From NCBI GenBank assembly GCA_910575815.1, contig CAJTFN010000011.1, forward strand, positions 62,001-126,000: a stretch of DNA of 64,000 nt, written 5' to 3'. Shown here piece after piece: positions 44,034 through 51,634 of this stretch. The number at the start of each line of letters is the position of its first letter. The stretch's first letter is position 1. Source of the DNA: Oscillospiraceae bacterium. Lineage in GTDB: Bacteria > Bacillota > Clostridia > Oscillospirales > Oscillospiraceae. Both the position numbers and the translations under genes were made by a program. The notes below the pieces were generated by a model. It had not been told where the DNA came from, made no database searches, and saw only the letters and a program-made list of their open reading frames with translations.

Positions 44034-45785
44034 GTGAAGCAGAAGAACAGCGGCCCCCTCCCGTGGCTCCTGCTGGCCGTCCCCGTCCTCTGGGCGGGGA
44101 CGGCCCTCGCCAGCGGCTACCGGGAGGGCATGACCGTCTTTGATCTTATGGGGCGTTTCAGTGTGATGCTGGAACGCCCCTTTGACATCCACTGGACCCC
44201 GTACACCCTCAAATTCATGCTGGGGGCGCTGGTGGTCTATGCCTTCGCCATTGTGCTGTACATTTCCTCCAAGCAGAACCGCCGCCCCGGAGAGGAACAC
44301 GGCTCCGCACGCTGGGGGAACGTCTACCAGCTTGACCGGAAGTACCGGGACAAGGACCCTCACAATAACGCCATCCTTACCCAAAACCTCCGCATGAGCC
44401 TCAACGGGCGGAAGCACCAGAGAAACCTCTTGCAGATCGTGGTAGGCGGCTCCGGCGCGGGCAAGACCCGATATGTGGTCAAGCCCAATCTCTACGAGGC
44501 CAATGCCTCCTATATCGCCACTGATCCGAAGGGGGAACTGGCCCGCTCCGCCGTTCCGCTGCTTCTGCGGGAGGGCTATACCATCCGCATTATCGACCTT
44601 GTGGACCCGGAGCACTCCGACTGCTACAACCCCTTCCACTACATCCGAAATGACGCCGACGTGCTGAAACTGATTGCCAATTTCATCCGCAACACCACGC
44701 CGAAGAACGCCCATTCCAATGACCCGTTTTGGGAGAAAAGCGAGATCGCCCTTGATTCCGCCCTCATGCTGTATCTGCTCCACGAGGCCCCGCCGGAAGA
44801 ACAGACCATGGAGATGATGCTGACCATGCTGGAATACGGCGCGGCCAAGGAGGGGGACGGGGACTACCAATCTCCCCTTGATCTGCTGTTCGAGGCCCTG
44901 GAGGAAGAAAACCCGAATCATATTGCTCTCCGCCAGTACAAGGTGTTCAAGCAGGCCCCCAGCGAGACGGCCATGAGCATCCTCATTACCGCCTCCGTCC
45001 GGCTAGCGCCCTTCACCTTGCCGGAGGTCCAGAGGATCACCAGCCGGGACACCATGGAGCTGGGGAAGCTGGGGGAGCGGAAGCAGGCGGTGTTCTGCAT
45101 CATCCCGGACAGCAACGACGCCTCCTTGAATTTCCTGGTGGGTATGCTGTATACGCAAGCCTTCCAGGAGCTGTACTATCAGGCGGACAAGGTGCATGGA
45201 GGCAGCCTGCCCATTCCAGTCCGGCTTATGTTTGACGAGTTCGCCAATGTCGCTCTCCCGGACGGCTATGCCCGGCTCCAGGCCACCATGCGTTCCCGGA
45301 ACGTCATGGCCACCATCATCCTGCAAAATATCTCGCAGTTGAAGGCGCTGTTCAAGGACGATTGGGAGGGGATCATCGGGAATGCGGACGCCTTTATCTA
45401 CTTGGGTGGAAACGAGCAGTCCACCCATAAATACGTCTCTGAGCTGCTGGGCAAAGAGACGATCCAGACGCAGACCAGCAGCCAGAGCAAGGGACGCAAC
45501 GGCTCCTTCAGCCAGAATTTTCAATCGGCGGGCCGCGAATTGCTCACGCCGGATGAAGTGCGGATGCTAGATAACCGCCTCGCCCTGGTCCTGATCCGGG
45601 GCGAGGCCCCGGTGATCGACGCCAAGTACGATCTCATGCACCACCCCAACATCAAGCGGACCGCCGACGGCGGGGCCGCCCCCTACACCCACAGCGCCCG
45701 CTGCCTTTACGCCGCGGACGATCTGGACTTTACCTTTACATCCCTGGACGATATTGAAATCTTTGAAGATACGGAGGAATCTTGA
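44034..45785 (+). CDS. virD4: Type IV coupling protein, VirD4/TraG family
   Basis: Inner-membrane ATPase that delivers the relaxase-DNA complex to the transfer channel. The 583-residue protein starts at GTG 44034 behind AGGAGG. Two membrane segments (WLLLAVPVLWAGTALASG; LKFMLGALVVYAFAIVLYIS) precede the ATPase domain, with Walker A GGSGAGKTR near residue 140 and Walker B-like RLMFDEFANVALP near 400; TDPKGELA is also typical. Followed closely by the VirB2-like gene. Confidence 0.93.
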   Translation: MKQKNSGPLPWLLLAVPVLWAGTALASGYREGMTVFDLMGRFSVMLERPFDIHWTPYTLKFMLGALVVYAFAIVLYISSKQNRRPGEEHGSARWGNVYQLDRKYRDKDPHNNAILTQNLRMSLNGRKHQRNLLQIVVGGSGAGKTRYVVKPNLYEANASYIATDPKGELARSAVPLLLREGYTIRIIDLVDPEHSDCYNPFHYIRNDADVLKLIANFIRNTTPKNAHSNDPFWEKSEIALDSALMLYLLHEAPPEEQTMEMMLTMLEYGAAKEGDGDYQSPLDLLFEALEEENPNHIALRQYKVFKQAPSETAMSILITASVRLAPFTLPEVQRITSRDTMELGKLGERKQAVFCIIPDSNDASLNFLVGMLYTQAFQELYYQADKVHGGSLPIPVRLMFDEFANVALPDGYARLQATMRSRNVMATIILQNISQLKALFKDDWEGIIGNADAFIYLGGNEQSTHKYVSELLGKETIQTQTSSQSKGRNGSFSQNFQSAGRELLTPDEVRMLDNRLALVLIRGEAPVIDAKYDLMHHPNIKRTADGGAAPYTHSARCLYAADDLDFTFTSLDDIEIFEDTEES

Positions 45786-45787
45786 AT

Positions 45788-46153
45788 ATGAAAAAGTACC
45801 TTTCCCGCAGTACCCATAATGCCCCCACCCGCCAGCAGCTCCGGCAGAGGGACCGGGCCCGCCGCCTCTACTTCTCCGCCGTTCTGCTCCTGGCCTTCTG
45901 CGCCGCGCTGACCGTCCCGGCCTTCGCCGCCGGGGGCAGCGACCCCCTTACCATCGTCAATAACCTGTCTGAATTTATCTTCTCCATCATCAAGGCCCTG
46001 GGCATCATCATCCTGGGCTGGGGGATTGTGCAGGTGGGCATGAGCTTTCAGTCCCACGATGCCAGCCAGCGGACCCAGGGCTTTCTCTGTCTGTTCGGCG
46101 GCCTCATGATAGCTTTTGCGAAGGAAATCCTGGGCGTGATCGGCGTGGTATGA
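45788..46153 (+). CDS. VirB2/TrbC-like small membrane protein
   Basis: A 121-residue protein with a basic N-terminus, a first hydrophobic signal-like segment (LYFSAVLLLAFCAALTVPAFAA) and two further segments (EFIFSIIKALGIIILGWGIVQVGM; GFLCLFGGLMIAFAKEILGVIGVV). The layout is that of pilin-like VirB2/TrbC subunits in Tn1549-like elements. TTG 45782 is an alternative start. It ends in an ATGA overlap with the next small gene. Confidence 0.7.
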   Translation: MKKYLSRSTHNAPTRQQLRQRDRARRLYFSAVLLLAFCAALTVPAFAAGGSDPLTIVNNLSEFIFSIIKALGIIILGWGIVQVGMSFQSHDASQRTQGFLCLFGGLMIAFAKEILGVIGVV

Positions 46154-46359
46154 CGAAACCGAAATACAACCGGATTCTCTGGTGCGACCAAACGGTGCAA
46201 GGCTGGAGTTTTGGCCTTGAAGCGCCAAACGGCGAAATTTTTACAATGCACTACATCGGGTACAGCAAGGCCGAGGCCACCAGAAGGGCACGCCGGGAAG
46301 AATCCCGCATAAAAGCCATCGTGAATCAGCCGCCTCCCCGCCGCAGACATTCACGGTAA
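46150..46359 (+). CDS. Small hypothetical protein in the transfer operon
   Basis: A 69-residue protein coupled to the VirB2-like gene by ATGA. The sequence (YNRILWCDQTVQGWSFGLEAP to a basic tail PPPRRRHSR) has no hydrophobic segment and is not recognised. Confidence 0.6.
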   Translation: MTKPKYNRILWCDQTVQGWSFGLEAPNGEIFTMHYIGYSKAEATRRARREESRIKAIVNQPPPRRRHSR

Positions 46360-46377
46360 AAATCAAAAGCGGGAATT

Positions 46378-46396
46378 GCGTCTCACGGTGGGACGC
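46378..46396. repeat. ICE palindrome within a 33-base inverted repeat
   Basis: GCGTCTCAC-G-GTGGGACGC. Flanking bases extend it to a 16-bp-arm inverted repeat (46371-46403) with one mismatch, ending 3 bases before the VirB6 binding site. Confidence 0.9.
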
Positions 46397-46420
46397 AATT
46401 CCCCATGGAGGTGATTTTCA

Positions 46421-47260
46421 ATTAGCGACAACTGGATCGTAAGCATCCTGGAAAGCGCCCTGACGGACTGGAACGGCAAGCTGTCCGAGATATGGACCCT
46501 GCTGACGCAGACACCGCAGAGCTTCAAGGGCGGCGATATTTGGATCGCCGTCTCCGGCATCCACACCGCCATGGTGGGCATTGGCTACGGCCTTCTGGTC
46601 CTGTTCTTCGCCATGGGCATCTTCCAGAGCGCCGCCAGCTTCCGGGACTTCCAGCGCCCGGAGTTTGCCCTGCGGCATTTTATCCGCTTCCTTCTGGCGA
46701 AGGTGGCCGTAGGAAGCTGCATGGAGATCATGACCGCCATTTTTAGTGTGTGCGGCGGGATCGTGGCAACGGTCATGAGCGGCATGGGCGGCTCCGTTTC
46801 CACGGCGGCAACCCTGCCCGCCGAGATCGTGACGGCCATAGAGGGCCTGGGCCTCCTGGAGAGCATTCCCTTGTGGCTGGTATCCCTGCTGGGCAGCCTG
46901 TTTATCACGGTCATGTCCTTTATCCTGCTGCTGACGGTGTATGGCCGGTTCTTCCGGCTCTACATGTTCACAGCCCTGGCGCCCTTGCCCCTGGCCTCCT
47001 TCGCCGGGGAGGGCGCCGCTGCCAGCGGCAAGGCGTTCCTCAAAAGCTACATCGGCGTGTGCATGGAGGGGGCGGTCATCGTTCTGGCCTGCCTGATTTA
47101 CTCCGCGTTCCTCTCCAGCAGCAGCCCCGCCGTGGACAGCAGTCTCCCCGCCGTGACTATGGCGTGGCAGTACATTGGACAGTTAATTTTCAATATGCTG
47201 ATCCTCACGGGGCTGGTGAAGGGGGCGGACCGGATCGTAAAGGAGATGTTGGGATTATAG
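46421..47260 (+). CDS. VirB6/TrbL-like channel protein with ATT start
   Basis: A 279-residue polytopic membrane protein: LTDWNGKLSEIWTLL, then hydrophobic segments (MVGIGYGLLVLFFAMGIFQ; SIPLWLVSLLGSLFITVMSFILLLTVYG; EGAVIVLACLIYSAFL; YIGQLIFNMLILTGLV). It forms part of the mating channel. The frame opens after a TGA at 46412-46414. The only plausible start is ATT 46421, 7 bases after GGAGGTG; the first ATG (46571) would delete the conserved N-terminal 50 residues. Confidence 0.8.
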   Translation: MSDNWIVSILESALTDWNGKLSEIWTLLTQTPQSFKGGDIWIAVSGIHTAMVGIGYGLLVLFFAMGIFQSAASFRDFQRPEFALRHFIRFLLAKVAVGSCMEIMTAIFSVCGGIVATVMSGMGGSVSTAATLPAEIVTAIEGLGLLESIPLWLVSLLGSLFITVMSFILLLTVYGRFFRLYMFTALAPLPLASFAGEGAAASGKAFLKSYIGVCMEGAVIVLACLIYSAFLSSSSPAVDSSLPAVTMAWQYIGQLIFNMLILTGLVKGADRIVKEMLGL

Positions 47261-47802
47261 GAAAAAAGTACAATGTCATTTATGCCGACCCGCCCTGGAA
47301 CTACCGGGTATGGAGCTGCGGCGGACTGGCGGAGGACCATTACCCCACTATGACCATTGAGGACATCAAGGCCCTGCCTGTCTCCGAGCTGGCCGCCGAG
47401 GACTGCGCCCTGTTCCTCTGGATCACCATGCCCATGCTCTGCGAGGCGTGGGAGGTCATGGAGGCGTGGGGCTTTTCCTACAAGACCGCCGCCTTCGTCT
47501 GGATCAAGCTGAACCAGAAGGCGGACAGCGTGTATTGGGGCATGGGCCACTGGACCAGGGCCAATGCGGAATTGTGCCTGCTGGCAACCAAGGGGACCCC
47601 GCGCCGCCAAGCGAAGAATATCCACCAAGTCATCCTCTCCCGCATTGAGGAACACAGCAAAAAGCCGGAGGAGGCCCGGCGGCGCATTGAGGCCCTGATG
47701 GGTGACGTGCCCCGCGTGGAGCTGTTCGCCCGCCGCCCCGCTACCGGCTGGGACGTTTGGGGGAACGAGGTGGACAGCACCATTGACTGGATCAAAACTT
47801 GA
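47254..47802 (+). CDS. MT-A70-family adenine DNA methyltransferase, ATT/ATA start
   Basis: A roughly 182-residue N6-adenine methyltransferase with catalytic motif DPPWNY directly after the start (KKYNVIYADPPWNY), then LFLWITMPML and NAELCLLATKG. It probably methylates ICE or host DNA against restriction. No ATG, GTG or TTG precedes the catalytic motif in frame near the AAAGGAG box (47239-47245); ATT 47254 (8 bases) or ATA 47257 (11 bases) must serve. It overlaps the end of the VirB6-like gene. Confidence 0.8.
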   Translation: MIGKKYNVIYADPPWNYRVWSCGGLAEDHYPTMTIEDIKALPVSELAAEDCALFLWITMPMLCEAWEVMEAWGFSYKTAAFVWIKLNQKADSVYWGMGHWTRANAELCLLATKGTPRRQAKNIHQVILSRIEEHSKKPEEARRRIEALMGDVPRVELFARRPATGWDVWGNEVDSTIDWIKT

Positions 47803-47819
47803 AAACGAGGTGAGCAAAT

Positions 47820-48164
47820 ATCGAAATTAAAATCCCGAAAGAAGTCCGCCAGCACAAGGAAACCATCTTCTTCGGCCTCTCCACTCGGCAATTCTTCTGC
47901 GCCGTGGCCGCCGTGGGGATCGCCGTGGCCGTCTACCTGGGCCTGGGCCCCGTACTCGGCCAGGAGACCGCAAGCTGGCTCTGCGTCCTGGCCGCCGCGC
48001 CCGTGGCCGTGGCCGGGTTCTTCAGCTACAACGGCCTGACCCTGGAGCAGTTCGCTTGGGCCTTCCTCAAATCCGAGCTGCTTTGCGCCGGAGGACGGCG
48101 CTTTGTCTCCAAAAACTTCTACTACACAATACTGAACCGAAAGGAGGCCATAGACTTTGATTAA
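47820..48164 (+). CDS. PrgI-family transfer protein with ATC start
   Basis: A 114-residue membrane protein. Relatives begin MEIKIPKEVR; here the same sequence starts with ATC at 47820 (IEIKIPKEVRQHKETIFFGL). A TGA at 47811-47813 closes the frame upstream and GAGG lies 9 bases before, so no canonical start is available before GTG 47904, which would remove the conserved N-terminus. Two membrane segments follow (FFCAVAAVGIAVAVYLGLGPVL; WLCVLAAAPVAVAGFFSY). It overlaps virB4 by 8 bases. Confidence 0.8.
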   Translation: MEIKIPKEVRQHKETIFFGLSTRQFFCAVAAVGIAVAVYLGLGPVLGQETASWLCVLAAAPVAVAGFFSYNGLTLEQFAWAFLKSELLCAGGRRFVSKNFYYTILNRKEAIDFD

Positions 48165-50484
48165 GGCCCTTGCCGCCGCCAACAAGAGCGAGCGGGACAA
48201 GTTCAAAATTCCCCGCAGCGTCCAGCGGTCCATCCCCGTCAAATGCGTCTACGAGGACGGTATCTGGCTGGTTGGCCGCAAGCACAGCCGGACCTGGCGC
48301 TTTTCCGACGTGAACTACGCCGCCGCATCCGAGGATGACCGGCGGGGCATCTTCCTCTCCTACGGCGGCGTTCTCAACAGTCTGCCCACGGACGCCGCCG
48401 CCAAGATCACCATCATCAACCGCCGCCTCAACCCCGTGGACTTCCAGCGCACCATTTTGATGAAGGAGCGGGGGGACGGCCTGGACCAGTACCGCCGGGA
48501 ATCCAACCGCATTCTCACCCAGCGGGCGGCGGAGAGCAACAATCTGGTCCAGGAGAAGTACATCACCCTCTCCATCCCCCAGCGGAGGATCGAGGAAAGC
48601 CGGGCCTACTTCCGCCGGGTGGACGCCAACCTCTCCAAGAGCTTCGGACGCCTGGACAGCGGCGCCCGGCCCGTCACCACCCATGACCGGCTCCGTATCC
48701 TCCACGATTTCTTCCGCCCCGGAGAGGAACAATACTTTACCTTCGACCAGTCCGCCGCCGTCCGCCGGGGCCTGGACTTCCGGGACCTGATCTGCCCGGA
48801 TGGCCTGCGGTTCCGGGCCGGACATTTTGAAATGGGGGACAAGGTGGGCCGGGTCCTATTCCTCAAGGACTACGCCAGCTACATCAAGGACAGCATGATC
48901 TCCGACCTCTCCGACTTCTCCCGGAGCCTCATGCTGTCCATTGATATTCTCCCCATTCCAACGGACGAGGCCGTGAAGGAGATTCAAGGCCGCATCCTGG
49001 GCATTGAGACGGACATCACCCGCTGGCAGCAGCGCCAGAACGACAAGAACAACTTCACCGCCACGGTCCCCTATGACCTGGAACAGTTCCGGGGAGAGGC
49101 CAAGGAATTTCTCTCCGACCTCACCGAGCGGGACCAGCGGATGATGTTCGCTGTGGTGACGTTGGTCCATATCGCGGACAGCCTGGAGCAGCTGGACGCC
49201 GACACGGAGACGCTTCTTTCCATTGGCAGGGAACACCTCTGCCAGTTCTCCGTCCTGCGCTACCAGCAGGAGGACGGCTTAAACACCGTCCTGCCCTACG
49301 GCCTGCGCCGAGTGAAGGCCCTGCGGACTCTCACCACCGAGAGCGCCGCCGTCCTCATGCCCTTCCGGGTCCAGGAGATACAGGACCCCGGCGGTCTGCC
49401 CTACGGCGTCAACGCCATCTCCAAGAACCTGCTGATCTGTGACCGCAAGCGGCTGATCTCGCCCCACGCCTTCTACTTGGGTGTCTCCGGCTCCGGCAAG
49501 TCCATGGCGATGAAATCCACCATCCAAAACGTGGCTCTGGCGACCCAGGATGACATTATTATCATCGACGCCGAGCGGGAGTACGGCCCCCTGGCCCGCG
49601 CCCTGGGCGGGGAGGTTATCGAAATCTCGCCCCACAGCAAGCACCACATCAACCCCCTGGAAGTGACGGAGGACTACGGGGACGGGGAGAATCCTGTCGC
49701 CATGAAATCCGAGATCATCACCAGCATTTTGGAACAGCAGATGGGCGTGGGGCGGCTCACCGGCAGCCATAAGTCCATCATTGACCGCTGTACCGCCAAC
49801 GTCTACCAGACCTATTTCAGCAGCCGGGGAAAGGCCCCTATGCCGCTGCTGACGGACTGGCGGAACGAGGTGATCCGGCAGGTGGACCCGGAGGCCCGGG
49901 AGATCGCCCTGGCCGCCGAGCTGATCACCGAGGGCAGCTTGAACGTGTTCGCCCACCCCGGCAACGTCAACATGGACAGCCGGATCGTGGTGCTGGACCT
50001 CTACGAGATGGGCGAACAGCTCCGGCCCACGGCCCTGGTCGTCACCCTGGAGGCCATTCAGAACCGCGTCATGGAGAACCGGAAGAGGGGAAAGTACACC
50101 TGGGTATTCCTGGACGAGTGCTATTTGTACTTCAAATACCACTACTCCGGGGAATTTCTCTACCGGGCTTGGAAGCGGTTCAGAAAGTACGCCGCGCCCA
50201 TGACCGCCGCCACGCAGAACATTGAGGAATGTCTGAAATCCGAGACGGCCCGCCTCATGCTGGCGAACTCCGAATTTCTGCTGCTGTTCAATCAGGCGGC
50301 CACGGACCGGGCGGAGCTAGCGAAGCTCCTGCATATCTCCGACACGCAGATGGGCTACATCACCAACGCCGAGGCGGGACACGGCCTCCTGCGGATCGGC
50401 GGCTCCCTGGTGCCCTTCTCCAACACCATTCCAAAGGATACGGAGCTCTACCGGCTCATGTCCACCACTCCCGGCGAGGGATAA
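48157..50484 (+). CDS. virB4: Type IV secretion ATPase, VirB4 family
   Basis: Energises the mating channel. The 775-residue protein starts at TTG 48157 behind AAAGGAGG. An N-terminal VirB4-type domain (about 1-400) is followed by the ATPase with Walker A GVSGSGKSMAMK near residue 443, IIIDAEREYGPLA near 466 and Walker B WVFLDECYLYF near 650; the MTAATQNIEECLKSE region follows. Coupled to the PrgI gene by overlap. Confidence 0.94.
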   Translation: MIKALAAANKSERDKFKIPRSVQRSIPVKCVYEDGIWLVGRKHSRTWRFSDVNYAAASEDDRRGIFLSYGGVLNSLPTDAAAKITIINRRLNPVDFQRTILMKERGDGLDQYRRESNRILTQRAAESNNLVQEKYITLSIPQRRIEESRAYFRRVDANLSKSFGRLDSGARPVTTHDRLRILHDFFRPGEEQYFTFDQSAAVRRGLDFRDLICPDGLRFRAGHFEMGDKVGRVLFLKDYASYIKDSMISDLSDFSRSLMLSIDILPIPTDEAVKEIQGRILGIETDITRWQQRQNDKNNFTATVPYDLEQFRGEAKEFLSDLTERDQRMMFAVVTLVHIADSLEQLDADTETLLSIGREHLCQFSVLRYQQEDGLNTVLPYGLRRVKALRTLTTESAAVLMPFRVQEIQDPGGLPYGVNAISKNLLICDRKRLISPHAFYLGVSGSGKSMAMKSTIQNVALATQDDIIIIDAEREYGPLARALGGEVIEISPHSKHHINPLEVTEDYGDGENPVAMKSEIITSILEQQMGVGRLTGSHKSIIDRCTANVYQTYFSSRGKAPMPLLTDWRNEVIRQVDPEAREIALAAELITEGSLNVFAHPGNVNMDSRIVVLDLYEMGEQLRPTALVVTLEAIQNRVMENRKRGKYTWVFLDECYLYFKYHYSGEFLYRAWKRFRKYAAPMTAATQNIEECLKSETARLMLANSEFLLLFNQAATDRAELAKLLHISDTQMGYITNAEAGHGLLRIGGSLVPFSNTIPKDTELYRLMSTTPGEG

Positions 50485-50486
50485 AT

Positions 50487-50505
50487 AAATCCCACGGTGA
50501 GACGC
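50487..50505. repeat. ICE palindrome upstream of the C5 methyltransferase gene
   Basis: AAATCCCAC-G-GTGAGACGC, 2 bases after the virB4 stop and 11 bases before the methyltransferase start. Confidence 0.85.
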
Positions 50506-50516
50506 GAATCGGCAGT

Positions 50517-51581
50517 ATGGAGAACATCACACTAGGCAGCCTCTTTGACGGCATCGGCGTGTTTCCCCTGGCGGCCACGCTTCACGGCATCACGCCGCTT
50601 TGGGCAAGTGAAATTGAAAAAGCCCCCATCTCCATCACCCGGCGGCACTTCCCGGATATGGAGTATTTGGGGGACATAACGAAGCTGGACGGCGGGAAGA
50701 TACCCGCCGTCCACATTTTGACCTTCGGCTCACCCTGCCAAAATCTCTCGCAGATCGGCAACAGAACAGGGCTTACCGGAGAAAAATCCAGCCTGTTTTT
50801 TCAGGCAATACGAATTATAAAGGAAATGAGGGATGCAACTGACGGACGGTTTCCAGTTATCGCTGTTTGGGAGAACGTCATGGGAAGCCTTTCATCAAGC
50901 GACCGGCTTGATTTTGCGGCCGTGCTCCGGGCGTTCACAGATACCGACATTCCAATTCCTGCTTCTGGAGGATGGGCCCACGCCGGAATGGTGCGAGGCC
51001 GAGGGCCTGACCTCTGCTGGCGGCTCATGGACGCCCAATATTGGGCAAGCCCCCGCCTGGCACGACGGCAGAGAATTTTCATCGTGGCGGATTTTGGAGG
51101 GCGGCGTGCTCATGAAATACTGTTTAAGCCCCGCCCAATGTTCCAGGTTTCTCTACCTCGCGGAGAAGGCGGGATGCCCGCCGCCCAGGATCATCGAGGC
51201 CCTGTTATTGAAGCAAGGGGGCGAGTACCCGTCGTCCGACCCTTTCAAATGTTCCGTATGCGCGGCGCTGCGAATGACCGATACCACGTCCAATTCCGGG
51301 ACAGCTTTGGATTCGCAGATGACCCTTTTCCCACTCTTTTAGCGGGCGGGACATCTCCTTTTGCTTTCTGGTATGAGGACGATCCCATGGGCTGCTGCAT
51401 CCGGTTCCCCACGGAGCTGGAGAGCGAACGGCTCATGGGCCTGCCGGACGGCTGGACGAAGTATGGAGCGGACGGGCGGGAGATCAACAGCGCCCAGCGT
51501 TACCGAGCCCTGGGAAACTCCATCGCTTTGCCCTGTGCTGAATATATCATGGCAGGGATCAGTGAAATATTGAACCAATGA
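50517..51581 (+). CDS. DNA cytosine-C5 methyltransferase
   Basis: A 354-residue C5 methyltransferase: motif I LGSLFDGIGVFPLA, motif IV GSPCQNLSQIG with the catalytic cysteine near residue 79, motif VI VWENV near 119, motif VIII-like RQRIFIVADF near 190, and the end motif RYRALGNSIALP. No cognate endonuclease gene is near, so it is an orphan enzyme, probably masking ICE DNA from host restriction. No good ribosome binding site is seen before ATG 50517. A second ORF is nested in it in another frame. Confidence 0.88.
   Translation: MENITLGSLFDGIGVFPLAATLHGITPLWASEIEKAPISITRRHFPDMEYLGDITKLDGGKIPAVHILTFGSPCQNLSQIGNRTGLTGEKSSLFFQAIRIIKEMRDATDGRFPVIAVWENVMGSLSSSDRLDFAAVLRAFTDTDIPIPASGGWAHAGMVRGRGPDLCWRLMDAQYWASPRLARRQRIFIVADFGGRRAHEILFKPRPMFQVSLPRGEGGMPAAQDHRGPVIEARGRVPVVRPFQMFRMRGAANDRYHVQFRDSFGFADDPFPTLLAGGTSPFAFWYEDDPMGCCIRFPTELESERLMGLPDGWTKYGADGREINSAQRYRALGNSIALPCAEYIMAGISEILNQ
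50833..51342 (+). CDS. Nested ORF inside the C5 methyltransferase gene
   Basis: A 169-codon frame lying wholly within the methyltransferase gene, shifted by one base. ATG 50833 has AGGA 8 bases upstream. The product contains SLFGRTSWEAFHQATG, LLLEDGPTPEWCEAEGLTSAGGSWTPNIG and YCLSPAQCSRFLYLAEKAG. From memory, similar small proteins accompany C5 methyltransferase genes in gut phages and ICEs, which suggests a selected dual-coding pair. The function is unknown. It may still be a by-product of conserved methyltransferase sequence. Confidence 0.5.
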   Translation: MQLTDGFQLSLFGRTSWEAFHQATGLILRPCSGRSQIPTFQFLLLEDGPTPEWCEAEGLTSAGGSWTPNIGQAPAWHDGREFSSWRILEGGVLMKYCLSPAQCSRFLYLAEKAGCPPPRIIEALLLKQGGEYPSSDPFKCSVCAALRMTDTTSNSGTALDSQMTLFPLF

Positions 51582-51582
51582 C

Positions 51583-51617
51583 CGGATGCGCCTCTTGCGG
51601 GGCGCGTCCTATTTTTG
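51583..51617 (+). terminator. Intrinsic terminator between methyltransferase and NlpC/P60 genes
   Basis: GGATGCGCC / GGCGCGTCC 9-bp stem (one G-T pair) followed by TATTTTTG, directly after the methyltransferase stop. Confidence 0.75.
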
Positions 51618-51634
51618 ATGAAGGAGGCGATGCC

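Noticed and set aside
40338-44921. Very long minus-strand open frame (about 1,500 codons) opposite the adhesin and virD4
   Set aside because: It spans several unrelated plus-strand genes, lacks any recognised domain and arises from the GC-rich third positions of the real genes. The same holds for minus-strand frames at 21728-24595 and 36483-39077.
51578-51634. Start of the NlpC/P60 protein at ATG 51578
   Set aside because: The interval holds a hairpin with T-run after the methyltransferase stop, and the AAGGAGG box serves ATG 51635.
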